DNA of 64,000 nucleotides from Trichoplax adhaerens (Eukaryota; Placozoa; Uniplacotomia; Trichoplacea; Trichoplacidae), in assembly GCF_000150275.1 (NCBI RefSeq), contig NW_002060961.1, forward strand, positions 785,895 through 849,894, in the 5' to 3' direction. Position numbers and translations under genes: made by a program. Below are positions 48,575 to 60,069 of the stretch, piece after piece (position 1 is the stretch's first letter; every line of letters begins with the position of its first letter). Below the pieces are notes generated by a model, which saw nothing but the letters and a program-made list of their open reading frames with translations, did no database searches and was not told the origin of the DNA.

Positions 48575-51500
48575 TTATAAGTTAATCTCTTCTAAATCAT
48601 CATCGAATCCGAAATCTTCTATAGCTGTTTTATTGCTTTTGGCAATGATATTATCGTTTTTAGCTCGAGGTCTACCTAATGTTACTCGGTCTCCATTGGA
48701 TTCTTTTTTACCCCAGGGATATGATTTAGATTGATTTTCAGATAGATCAAAAGGACCATCGTCGTCATTTTTATCGTCTATGGATTGGATTGCGGTCGTT
48801 GTTTTAGAGCTTTTATTGGGCTTAGTATGGAAAAAATCATCGTCATTATCGCCAAAAACCGAGGATGATTTACTCTTGTTGTGATCGTTTCTTGATCCGC
48901 CTTGTGGGGAATCAAAGAGACCATCGCGATTTCGACTTTTTCCTCTTGAGGTAGGATTACTCCTATTTGCTGGTATTTGAAATGGATTCTCATCGAGATC
49001 ATCATCATCATCGTCATCATCATCATCTAATAAGATTGTATCCTTTTTGCTCGTTGTATACGATTTCTTTGGTTTTGTATCGAGTAGGAAATCTTCACCA
49101 TCGTCTCCACCACCGAAAACATCGATTGGGTCATGATTACTTGGTGTCTTGTTAGTATTGCCATAAGCTCGACGTCCATGAATTGGTTTTTGTGGAACTC
49201 TAGGGGATAAATCTTCATCCATGGCTGAATTCGGTTTACTACCTTGCTTGCTGTCATTGGAATTGAGTGTAGTCGATTTGGAGCTTTTACTATTTTTAGT
49301 GCCATAGTAATCGTCGTCTGTTGATAAGGCTGGACGTCCTTGGTGGAGGTTTTCTGTTTTAAAATTGGCTTTATGGCCACTTTTAATTGCATGATCATTG
49401 CCAGTGCCTCGGCCAGAATCGTCATCAATTTGCTCTGGTGGCGATGATAGAGTAATTTTATCTCTTACTGTATCATTTTTATAGGTTTCGCTTGCTCGTA
49501 AACGTGCCAAGAGTTCATCTTTTTTGCGGCGTTCTTCAGCCGCTTTTTCTGCAGCTAAGCGCTCTTCTTCTTGGCGCATTCTTTCTTCCTCTACTTGTCG
49601 ACGTTGTGCATCTTCTTCGCGTTGTCGTCGCTCTCGTTCTTCTCGTTGTCTTTTTTCTTCTTCATCTATTTGACGTCTCTCGTCTTCCAATCGGCGCCTT
49701 CTTCTTTCTTCTTCTTGCCTTTCAGCTTCTAATTTTGCTCGTCTTTCTTCTTCATCACGTCGTAACTGCTCATCATGGCGATGTCGTCGTTCCTGTTCTA
49801 ATTTTCTCTGTTCATCTAATTCTTTCTGCCGCCTCTTCTCTTCCTCCTCCTTCCTTCTTAATTCTTCTTGGCGTAACTTTTCTTCCTCTTTTTGTTTCTC
49901 CTTCTCCTTGGCTAAACGTTTTTCAATCTCTTCACGTTCTTTCTGGATATTATGACTGCCATGTTTTAACGAAGTACTTAATATCGAATCAATCGTGTCT
50001 TTCTCGCTACGATCTGTTAATAATTTACCATTGCCCTTAGATTGCCTAACGCTGTAAATATTGAGTAGGTCTAATTCTCGTTCTTTTTCCTGTCGGAGAA
50101 AAATCAAATAAGCAATGGTTACATTTCATGATGATGTTGAAGAATAGCGGAAGAAGTAACATATCTTGAGTTGATCCTATACTGTAATTTTATACTACGC
50201 GTAAGTTGCCTTGATAATTATTTTGATTCTCAGGGCTAGTTTATGACAGCTTATTCCATGCTACGGTATCACTCTGCAGCTTATTTAGATAGAATGCATT
50301 TGCAAAGTGTTTGTTGTAGAGGCAGCTAATATTACAAGTGTTGCATAATCGTGTAAGGGCTAGTGGAAAGGAATGAAGATTTAGTAGGAACTGATGAAGG
50401 TTTGTAGCAAGTGCAATAGATTGGATATCCTTCTAAGCAGGGTTCTATTCTACTTCATTCTTGGTTCAGGAGCAATTTATAGCCGCTGTATCTTCATTTA
50501 AACTTCGACCTTCTCATCAATTCAATAGAATCACGAATTATATTTCTATTCCATGTTGGAAAATTATCGAGTGGGGCTGTATAACTACAACTTTTAAAAC
50601 AGTAAGAAAGACTTTAATAAATGGATCACTTGGTCTTAATTGATTGCACAAGGTTATCGTAATACTGCTCATGGATTGACTGAGGCATTTTACCTACTCC
50701 TATAGCATGCCTGATCAAGAAATGAATTTACTAATAAAGTAGTGCTATATCTTTGACTTACTTTTAATGCATGTTGTAGTTGCCTGTTCTCTTGAAGGGC
50801 GGAATCAAGTGTTTGTTGAGTATGTTTAAATCGCTTGCCTTGTTCTTTCATATCTCGGTTTTTAAAATTAATTTCAAGTTCTTTCGATTTTTCTAGATCC
50901 TGTATTAGATTAAGGGATATGATTCAATTAAATTGCAGTAACTTATACCAGGCTATATTTTAATATAAAATGCTAATGTCTAGAATCATTTTACAGCAAG
51001 GCATTGATCGCATATTTCACTGCGACTGTTAGCATTCACAATCTCGATCTATCAAACATGAAATTGCGATAGACTTTGCCATTAAATTAAGAAGGTTTGT
51101 CTTTTAATATGCGAAGCTAATATTATGCCACTGCTGCAGCTCTTAATTTTATCCTGTAATTAATCTGTGGTTTAGAATTGAAACGCGATCGATCGTGAAC
51201 TAGAGAGGCTATCTGGACTTTGCATTTAAATCCAGAAATGAATATTGATTGTGTTTAAATATTGGATGATCTGATTCGCTATGGTACCGCAAATTATCGT
51301 TAATATGAATAATTCAATGGGTGAATAAAAAACGATTACCGATGGAATAATCATGTTCCTACTAATAGTCTAATACGAGTATTGCATTAGCGTAGAATAG
51401 CGTAATTAAAAAGAAAAATCAAGTTACACTTATGATGTTGATTAGACTAACCATGATTTTCTTGTCTCTGTCTGCTAATTTCTGTTTAAGTTCATCTACT

Positions 51501-53157
51501 TCCGTGGATAATTTTTCTCTCTCAGCCAAATTGTTATCCTCTACTAATACCTTTAATTTTTTATTCTTGTCTTCTAGCTTCCATAATCGATCGTCTTTTT
51601 CCTTCATTTGTTGCTGAGAAGTCTGTAGATTCTCTTGGGTTTTTCTTAATCGTTCCCGTAAATTATTGACTTCCCTCATATGATTTTGAATTAAGCTTGG
51701 TAGCTCGGCATCTTGACCTTCGTATTTAGTCAAGGCTTTAGACTGTCGTTGCTGGACATTTTTAAGGATTTTATTTTCTTCTTTTAGGTCTTTAATTTGT
51801 CTTTTCATGTCGGCCAATTTATCTTGTAATTCGGTAATAACACTACGATTGGCATTAAGTAATTGTTGAGCGACAAAATCTTTCGGTTTACTTGTGTAAT
51901 TATTGGTAGCACTTCCAGCATAGTGACGTTGAAGTCCGGCTACTTTTTTGGCATTTTTGGATTTATTTTTTCCTTCTAATCCAATGACAATAATAAAAAA
52001 AGTCATAATTAGAATTTTTAAAATGGATCTATCGTGATAGTATGGCTATTTCTGCCTTAATGACTTTGCAATTTCCCTCAAAATAGGTTGTGGTTATATT
52101 TAATTTTGTATCCATCCAGTGATATTAATAAACATTAAAATAAAGGTAAATCTATATTAATGATTGCCTAGGATAACGTAGGAACGGGATAACTTGGACA
52201 GAAACGAATGATGCTATTAAATATAATTATAGAAGACAAATTTTGTATTAGTTGACGAAACTACTAGTGTAATGTATCTATCAATTTTTCCTATATGTAG
52301 AAATGGAATAAAAATTTCTTTTCGTTCCATCGGTGGCTGTATCAATGCACTAATCGGACGCATTTCTTAATTTGCAATGTCTGTGATGATACTCAAACAT
52401 TGAACAAAACTAAAAAAGAGCACAATACTAATTAGCCATTTTTTTTTTGTCTAAGATTGAGTTTGGCCTATACAGTAGGTATTAATTTAATGACAACAAG
52501 TTCAGATTGGCAAGTTAAAGCTGTCAACGTCAGTACTAAAACGTGTTGTAGGTTAGGGATTTACCAGATTATTCAAACTGAAAAAATTTCCATATTTCTA
52601 GCGATTGCATATGTACTCTTGCTGTGAGTTCATCATCTTGCTATCATTTTGTAATTAGTAAGCAAAAAATAGGACTATTATCATACTGCTGGTTCATCAT
52701 GAAAGCAGATCATCAAAATGAGTCAGTTTACGTCTATTTAAACCCAAACAGTCCTAGAAGAATTTATCTTTAATTTATGTTACAGTCTATTCTGTTGTAA
52801 ATCATCATGTAAAAAAGTTTTTTATCACTTTAACACTTGATGACTACCCGTTCTTGGTATTTCTAACGCCATGATTTGATTATACCAATCATTTTAGCAA
52901 AGCAGGATTGACCTACTTACAGAGATACATGACTTACTTGCTCTATTGGTTGAAAGCTTGCTGGTAGATCCTTTAAGGCCTTTTCGAGGCGATTTTGCTC
53001 GCTCAGGTGTTCTTGATCTTGATCGACTACGTAAGCTATTACCATCTTCAAAGTCATCGTCATAAGTAGAATAGTCATCTTCACTGTAACTTTTCGATGA
53101 TTGCCGTGAATCGTAAGATGCCATTCCAACAGGAGTTATCTGCTTCTCTTTCATCAA
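48575..53157 (-). CDS. LCA5: Lebercilin-like ciliary protein
   Basis: Lebercilin associates with intraflagellar transport and localises to the ciliary base and axoneme. Exons: 52938-53157, 51452-51975, 50762-50899, 48575-50089, giving 798 aa from the ATG at 53157 or 787 from the ATG at 53124; phases agree at all junctions. The N-terminus is Ser/Asp/Arg-rich and disordered. The lebercilin domain spans exons 2-4: ITELQDKLADMKRQIKDLKE, QRQSKALTKYEGQDAELPSL, NNLRERLRKTQ, then KEKERELDLLNIYSVRQSKG, the family's conserved closing motif. A charged Glu/Arg/Lys region of about 140 residues follows, then a low-complexity tail with a run of ten Asp, NPFQ and an acidic end (DDDLEEINL), which resembles the acidic C-terminus of vertebrate lebercilin. 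An upstream non-coding or coding exon cannot be excluded. The paralogue lebercilin-like (LCA5L) is an alternative name. Confidence 0.88.
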
Positions 53158-54146
53158 TTGGAGTACAGTTTTTTGATAAATAAAATAGTTACAGTATACG
53201 ATGACTAGTTTAATGTGTGGGTAATATTTTGGATAGATTTGATTGAAGGATGAAATAGTTCAAAATCAAAGGAATAAAGAATAAAATGAGCAAAACGCTG
53301 CCTGATGACTGATGAGATTAATTGTGTGTTGATACTATTAAGTTGATACTAGACTATTTACTAATAATCTTATATCTTGTATTCAAGATGGTTCGGTCGT
53401 TCTTTTCTTGAGATAAATCGATTATTTTTATCCAGTACTCTGTTCTGAAGAGGTTGCTTAATTAAATTGGATAATGGCAGCAAATTCCAGATACTTTATG
53501 ATGATTTTTCAAATTCAACTTTTTTGAAGGTCGTAGCTTCGTCTTTTAAGGTGTAATGTTTTAAGTAGAAGAGGGATTTAATGTTGTTCACTCAAGACTG
53601 GCTTGATCTATTTTGGATACTGTATGATTGATGAATAAAATGGTTAATAATTTCAATACCTAATCAATTCGGTTTTTCTAGTAGGATAAAGTAAAGGCTG
53701 GAGGCGAATAAGTTAGACGTCCATCGTGGATTTAACCAGTTGCGATTTGCTAACTTTCCAACTAATTTCAACTGTATTTGTATGTTTCTACGTCACTACT
53801 AATAGACGATTTGATATTAAAGCTTTAGGTAAAGTGATATTTCTATTTTAAGCCCGATCATATAATATTATATATGGGTAAAGTTGAATATGCTACTCGA
53901 AATTAGCAACCCGATCATAAAGGAGTGTTATGGCGTTTCTATGGTAACCTACGCAACAAGCCCATTGTCAACATGGATGACTAATTTGCATTCTGCTCCT
54001 GTCTTTACTATCTCGCTGGCAGCTTGTTTTACGACAGTGAATTCTCCTACTAGGTCATGAACGAATTGAAATAACTGTAGTCCAAGTGTAGATTTAAAAT
54101 TGCATTGTTTGTACTCATTTTTGGCATTGTAGTATAAAGATTAGTA

Positions 54147-54269
54147 GGTCAGGCCAGGGACTTTCGATAAAAAACGATTCCTCAAAAATGGAAGAAAGAC
54201 TTCCATTTTTATAGATTATATTTTTCATTTTTTAGGAATCATTTCTATCGAGAAGTCGCTGGCCAGACC
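54147..54269. mobile_element. Foldback/MITE-like element (candidate)
   Basis: Imperfect terminal inverted repeats of about 43 bp (left begins GGTCAGGCCAGGGACTTT; the right arm ends GGCCAGACC) enclose an inner hairpin whose AAAAATGGAAG arm is answered by CTTCCATTTTT. Non-coding, 123 bp. No target-site duplication could be fixed. Confidence 0.6.
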
Positions 54270-54359
54270 ATGGTCTGGTATAGCCAGCTATGCATTGCAA
54301 AAAAAATAATATTTGTTTATGCTTGCTCGATATAACAGTATTTTTTACTGATATCTAAC

Positions 54360-55280
54360 CGTAATTTGCTCGTCAACCTCGATGCATTTATTCAAGTGGT
54401 GAGGGCATATTTATATATATATATACGCGTACTATATCTATACGTAATTTACTCCTTGATGCAGGCTGTTGGTCGTCTGGCCGATTTTGTAGTTAGTTTT
54501 CAAAGCTTTGGGGATATGTCTTATCATGAGAGTTGGATTTTAAGCAATTTCTTCACAAAGTATTGCACCTACTCATCAATGCTTGCTAGTTAGCTGTGCG
54601 TTATAAAATAGTACTTTGCGATAGATTATATACGCGTATATGCACGCGCTAGATATAGTGTTAACAAAAGATAATTTATTTATCAACGCTGGCTACTTGT
54701 CTGAATTATTTTGTAGTCATTTATCAAAGTCTTGAGGATATATTTTATTATAAAAGTTGGGTTTTAAAATTACTTTTACGTAAAAATTTACCTATTTATC
54801 AACGCTGGTAACTCATTGCCTATGCTATTTTGTAGTCAATTTTGTTAAGTATTGAGGACAGATTTTATCATGAGAGTTGAATTTTAAGTAATTTTAATAT
54901 AAAGTTCTTTGCCTACTCATCAATACTTGCTAAAAGTATTGAGGATGAATTGTATCTTCAGCTTTGAGTTGGAAGCAATTTTTATATGAACTTTGCCCAC
55001 TCATTAATGCTTGTTAAAAGTATTGAGGCCATGTTTTATTATCAGATTTGAGTTGGAAGCAATTTTTATATAAACCCTTACGTACTTATGAATGCTTGCT
55101 AAAAGTATTGAGGACATAATTGATCATCAGATTTGAGTTGGAAGCAATTTTTATATAAACTCTTGCGTACTCATGAATGCTTGCTAAAAGTATTGAGGAC
55201 ATGATTGATCATCAGATTTGAGTTAGAAGCAATTTAATATAAAACTTTACCTACTCATCAATGCCGGCTAACAGTTATCT
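54360..55280. repeat. Diverged minisatellite, ~85-bp units at the right, longer units at the left
   Basis: AAAAGTATTGAGG recurs near 54932, 55016, 55101 and 55186 (84-85-bp steps), each followed by GAGTTGGAAGCAATTTTTAT and ACTCAT(C/G)AATGC. Older, longer and more diverged units with CAACGCTGG and TTTTGTAGT segments occupy 54360-54930. Confidence 0.85.
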
Positions 55281-55920
55281 GAAGTACAGTATTTGCAGAT
55301 ATGCATTAAAGTTTTGAGGGTCAATTTTATCATGCTTCGTTTCTATAAGTGATGAGCCACTAGTTGATAATATTTTATAATAAACTACAGCAGTCATTTT
55401 GGAATGGGTTGATACGATGCTAACAGAATATTTCCCGTTTATCAATGTTACGATATCATCGTAGCTCTTATATCATGCGATGTATCCGTACCTACATAAT
55501 GATACCGCATTTATGGTAGTGATGCTTTAACTTTAATTTAATATACTAGCAAATACAGGGTGAATGATCATGAAACACTATTATTAATCCAATGAACATA
55601 GTTATTCTATAAGAGATGCTGTATGGCATTTATACTGAGATTTTGATGTAATGCTTGCCTACTATGAAATCTGTTATTTTGGGAAAAATTTTTTAGATTT
55701 CACTGCATTCATAAAATGTCTTGCGTCGTAGCAGCAAAACGAAATATTATTTGGGTAGTAAGAGCAGGAATAGCATAAACTGAATGGACCATTATCCTGT
55801 TAGTACAACAGTAACGCTCAATATTATAGTAATATAAAATTGGCCAAGTTAAAACTGGAAATATTTCTTTTCATTGTAGCAAGTAATTGGAATTGATAGC
55901 ATCTTCTTAAAGAGCAATTT

Positions 55921-57984
55921 TTAGTATCCTTTGCTACCACGGAATCGAGTTCGATTATCCAACTAAAACAGTAAATAGATAGAAGAAAAGTTAAATATCA
56001 AGTAAACCTGGGTGTTATTTTTTATACAGTAGATCGTCTTATTTTACAGCTATGTAGCACTTAATAAATTACACTGTCAAGCATCGAGCTGGCTGCATGC
56101 ATTTCAATGGTCATTTATGCTAGTAGCCTATGAACTACAGTACTGTATAACGACCGGTATATCAGTTCAATCAATTGGCATTTATCGAATAGAACTAGGT
56201 CTTTTCATGAGTTATAATTGAAATCAGCTTGCTGTGATCAATGTTACAGTAATTTATCACGATGACACATGATACTATAACGAATAGTAGCACCCCCTTA
56301 TCGAGCAAAAGGATAGACTTTTAAGGATTTCATTGGTTGAACAGGAAAAGTACATCCAATTATTTGAGGTGGAAAAGTATATCCTAACAAATCTAGCCTT
56401 GAGTACTCGTAACAATTGAAAGGGCAACATTGGGACATGATCATTCGCGTCTAGCGAGCGCTGTCTAAGGTATTTCTAGCATGCACTAATCGAACCTAGT
56501 CATCGACTGTAATAGACTATCATGGTTTAATTATATGAGATGGGAAAGTATCTCCATGGTAAATCTAAAGGGGGCAGGGGTAACTCATTGCCTTGGTACA
56601 TGATACTGTACATATAGCCAACTCTGTCTCTACGAAATGGAACATGTAAGGGTTGAATTATTTGAAATGGAAAAGAGTATCGATGATAAATCGAGCCTTA
56701 CACCAGTACTCGTAACCATCTGAAGAGCAACAACAACTGATAGCGTTGATATGTCGTTCGCATAACGTATTATGTCTTTACCCAATGTAACAGCAGCCAG
56801 CAATGGAACATGTAAGGGTTGAATAATGTGAATGGAAAAATTATATCCATGCCAAATCTAGCCTTAGGCAAGCACTCGTAACAATCTAAAGAGCAACAAC
56901 ATCTCACGGCCTTGATAGATGATACTGTATGTACTCGTATAACCAACTCTGTCTCTGCGAAATGGAACAGCAGGGCAGTTATGAAATATACTCGTAGAAG
57001 GGTTCAATTATTTGAAATGGAAAGGAGTATACGAATATCGATGGCAACTGTAGCCTTACGCAAGGTCTGGCAACAATCTGAAGAGCGATAGTAACTCATC
57101 GGCATATGCTATTGTACGTATAACCAACTCTGTCTTGACCAAATCCAATAGTAGGCAATGATTAAACAGGTAAGGGTTAAATGCTATGTAATAGAAATGT
57201 ACATCGATGGCAAATGTAGTCTTACGCAAGTACTGGCAACCATCTGAAGAGTAACAACAACTCATATTGCATTGATATAGGATATTGTATGGACGTATAA
57301 CCCATTCTGTTTTTGTGAGATTGAACCGTAGGCAGTTATGAAAGATAAATGTATGCTTTAAGGGTTGTCTACGTTGAAATGGACCAGTTGACGAAGGACA
57401 AATGTAGTTGCCAAGCATGATATGTACAATTGTACATAGGGTAGTATCCCTAGTACTACTAGCTTGTAGTGAAAGCATGAGTTTAATAGCATATCCTAGC
57501 AACTTACCAGCGATCGTTTACACTCGAAAAATGAATTTTGCAGTGTTCTACATTCATAAGGGACACCTTGATTTTCTTTCTTAAGGCATTCCTTAGGGGT
57601 CCTACCGTGCTAGAATAAAAGATGATCCATCATTGGCAAGTTGTAGTGGATGATTCAATGTACTTTGATACAGCTTTAGACTATTTGTAGGAGTGGTAAC
57701 CTACAAAGCAAAGAGTAAAGAGCTAGTTCGCTCTCTCATTGCTGACTACCTTACCTATTGCCAGTCCATCAGTCTACAGTAGGTGATTTAGTTATTAGAG
57801 TAAACTCAACACAAGTGAAAGAGATCGTTTGTATCCTAGCACTAGAGATGAAGAAGATCAAGTTTACCTTTTGCACACAATCACTAGCCAATAAACAATC
57901 GATTAACTCTTGTCTTAATCCAGCACAAGCTTTCCTGCCATATTTGCTAGGGGTTTCATCAGCAGCTTGAGGTTGGTCCGCCAT
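55921..57984 (-). CDS. COA5: Cytochrome c oxidase assembly factor 5 (PET191 family)
   Basis: Small twin-CX9C mitochondrial protein needed for complex IV assembly, imported into the intermembrane space and oxidised by MIA40/CHCHD4. Three phase-0 exons: 57868-57984, 57508-57609 and 55921-55962, giving 86 aa; human COA5 is 74, and the extra residues are at the N-terminus. Cys20 and Cys30 form one CX9C (KACAGLRQELIDC). Cys36 and Cys47 form a CX10C, and Cys59 and Cys69 a second CX9C (ECRTLQNSFFEC). The last exon encodes LDNRTRFRGSKGY, almost the human C-terminus, which fixes the distant third exon. Intron 2 (57507-55963) contains a diverged tandem array. An ATG 33 nt upstream at 58017 would extend the N-terminus, but MADQPQ is preferred by length. 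Confidence 0.95.
56335..57360. repeat. Diverged tandem array (~190-bp period) inside COA5 intron 2
   Basis: Five to six copies share the order ATAACCAACTCTGTCT, GAAATGGAACATG, AAGGGTTGAATTATTTGAAA, GATGGCAAATCTAGCCTTA and ACTCGTAACAATCTGAAGAG. A 148-codon minus-strand open frame at 57056-57502 runs over two units and is taken as accidental. Confidence 0.8.
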
Positions 57985-58329
57985 GAATGCAATTGAAATT
58001 GATTGGGTCGAATTCAACTCAGCGTTAAATGGAATATCGATGCAATAACACTCTTAATGGAATAAAAATAGCTTTGCCATGCAGATTAGCCTTCAATAAC
58101 ATCTATATCATGGCAATGGAAGGAGAAATGGAGCTTTCTTAACGTAGCTAACAATGCTGCAAGCGATCAATTTGGGTGCAACCCTTTCAACTGGATTGGC
58201 AACCTTGCGTCTGCCTACTGATGACGATAGTGACGATAGGGTGGGTGCTAGAACGAGAGCTGGTGCTGAGTCTATTGAATGGATCCGATAGGGCTTATGG
58301 GGCGTAGTTTACCTTGCGGTAAATGGCTT
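57985..58329. other. COA5 upstream region
   Basis: About 345 bp between the COA5 start and the 210-bp satellite; presumably holds the COA5 promoter. No distinct motif identified. Confidence 0.4.
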
Positions 58330-59855
58330 AATATGCTATATTAGACTTTATTCATGGATCTCCTAGCAAGAGTCTGTAGACCGATTGTTTTGCCATCTCA
58401 TTTTATGAGCGTCGTAGGATACTTTTGGTGGCTTGCTTGATGCCTATATCCTGAGTGCTCACACCAAAATCGATGGACTATCCAATACTATATAGTGGTA
58501 GGCAAAGATGGAGCAAGCATGTCGGGCTGAATCTCACTTACAGCAGCTATACTAGACTTTATTCATGGATCTCCTAGCAAGAGTCTGTAGACCGATTGGT
58601 TTGCTATCTCATATTATGAGCGTCTTAGGATACTTTGCTAGCTTGCTTGATGCCCATATCCTAAGTGCTCACACCAAAGTCGATGGACTATCCAATACTA
58701 TATAGTGGTAGGCAAAGATGGAGCAAGCATGTCGGGCTGAATCTCACTTACAGCAGCTATACTAGACTTTATTCATGGATCTCCTAGCAAGAGTCTGTAG
58801 ACCGATTGGTTTGCTATCTCATATTATGAGCGTCTTAGGATACTTTGCTGGCTTGCTTGATGCCTATATCCTAAGTGCTCACACCAAAGTCGATGGACTA
58901 TCCAATACTATATAGTGGTAGGCAAAGATGGAGCAAGCATGTCGGGCTGAATCTCACTTACAGCAGCTATACTAGACTTTATTCATGGATCTCCTAGCAA
59001 GAGTCTGTAGACCGATTGGTTTGCTATCTCATATTATGAGCGTCTTAGGATACTTTGCTGGCTTGCTTGATGCCTATATCCTAAGTGCTCACACCAAAGT
59101 CGATGGACTATCCAATACTATATAGTGGTAGGCAAAGATGGAGCAAGCATGTCGAGCTGAATCTCACTTACAGCAGCTATACTAGACTTTATTCATGGAT
59201 CTCCTAGCAAGAGTCTGTAGACCGATTGGTTTGCTATCTCATATTATGAGCGTCTTAGGATACTTTGCTGGCTTGTTTGATGCCTATATCCTAAGTGCTC
59301 ACACCAAAGTCGATGGACTATCCAATACTATATAGTGGTAGGCAAAGATGGAGCAAGCATGTCGAGCTGAATCTCACTTACAGCAGCTATACTAGACTTT
59401 ATTCATGGATCTCCTAGCAAGAGTCTGTAGACCGATTGGTTTGCTATCTCATATTATGAGCGTCTTAGGATACTTTGCTGGCTTGCTTGATGCCTATATC
59501 CTAAGTGCTCACACCAAAGTCGATGGACTATCCAATACTATATAGTGGTAGGCAAAGATGGAGCAAGCATGTCGAGCTGAATCTCACTTACAGCAGCTGC
59601 TACTGGATCGTATATATGTTATATATATAATAATTAATATGCTATACTAGACTTTATTCATGGATCTCCTAGCAAGAGTCTGTAGAGCGATTGGTTTGCT
59701 ATCTCATTTTATGTGCGTCGTAGGATACTTTGGTGGCTTGCTTGATACCTATATCCTAAGTGCTCACACCAAAGTCGATGGACTATCTAATACTATATAG
59801 TGGTAGGCAAAGATGGAGCAAGCATGTCGAGCTGATTCTCACTTACAGCAGCTGC
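58330..59855. repeat. Satellite array, 210-bp unit, seven copies
   Basis: ACTAGACTTTATTCATGG starts at 58551, 58761, 58971, 59181 and 59391, an exact 210-bp period, with diverged edge copies starting at about 58340 and 59646. Inner copies differ by only a few bases. Edge copies share variants (CATTTTATG, GTCGTAGG) absent from inner ones, as expected from homogenisation of the interior. A ~45-bp spacer with a TATATA stretch precedes the last copy. Each unit contains CTATATAGTGG. Confidence 0.95.
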
Positions 59856-60069
59856 TACTTGGTCGTTTGTTCCAGTACTGTATTGCAGAAGGCTTTGCAT
59901 ATCTCTATGCATTGGATGTGATTGCGAGCTGCTGCACAGCTGGAACTCAGGCTTAGCATGAAGCAGCTGCAGAGTTGCCGTTGTTGTGATATTGGACGCT
60001 GCTGTGCTATCCTTCGATGATCTGTATTAGTCTGTATACATCGATGTTGAACGCCAAAAGAAGAAAATT

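Larger units (their letters stand above)
53158..55920. other. Intergenic region between LCA5 and COA5
   Basis: Upstream of LCA5, so it should hold its promoter. No gene supported. Contains a foldback element (54147-54269) and a minisatellite (54360-55280). Confidence 0.5.

Noticed and set aside
49492-50040. 182-codon plus-strand open frame, Leu/Val/His-rich
   Set aside because: Antisense shadow of the Glu/Arg-rich region of the lebercilin-like gene.
57056-57502. 148-codon minus-strand open frame just below COA5 exon 2
   Set aside because: It runs across two units of the intron's ~190-bp tandem array and encodes related stretches only because the units are related; no family resemblance.
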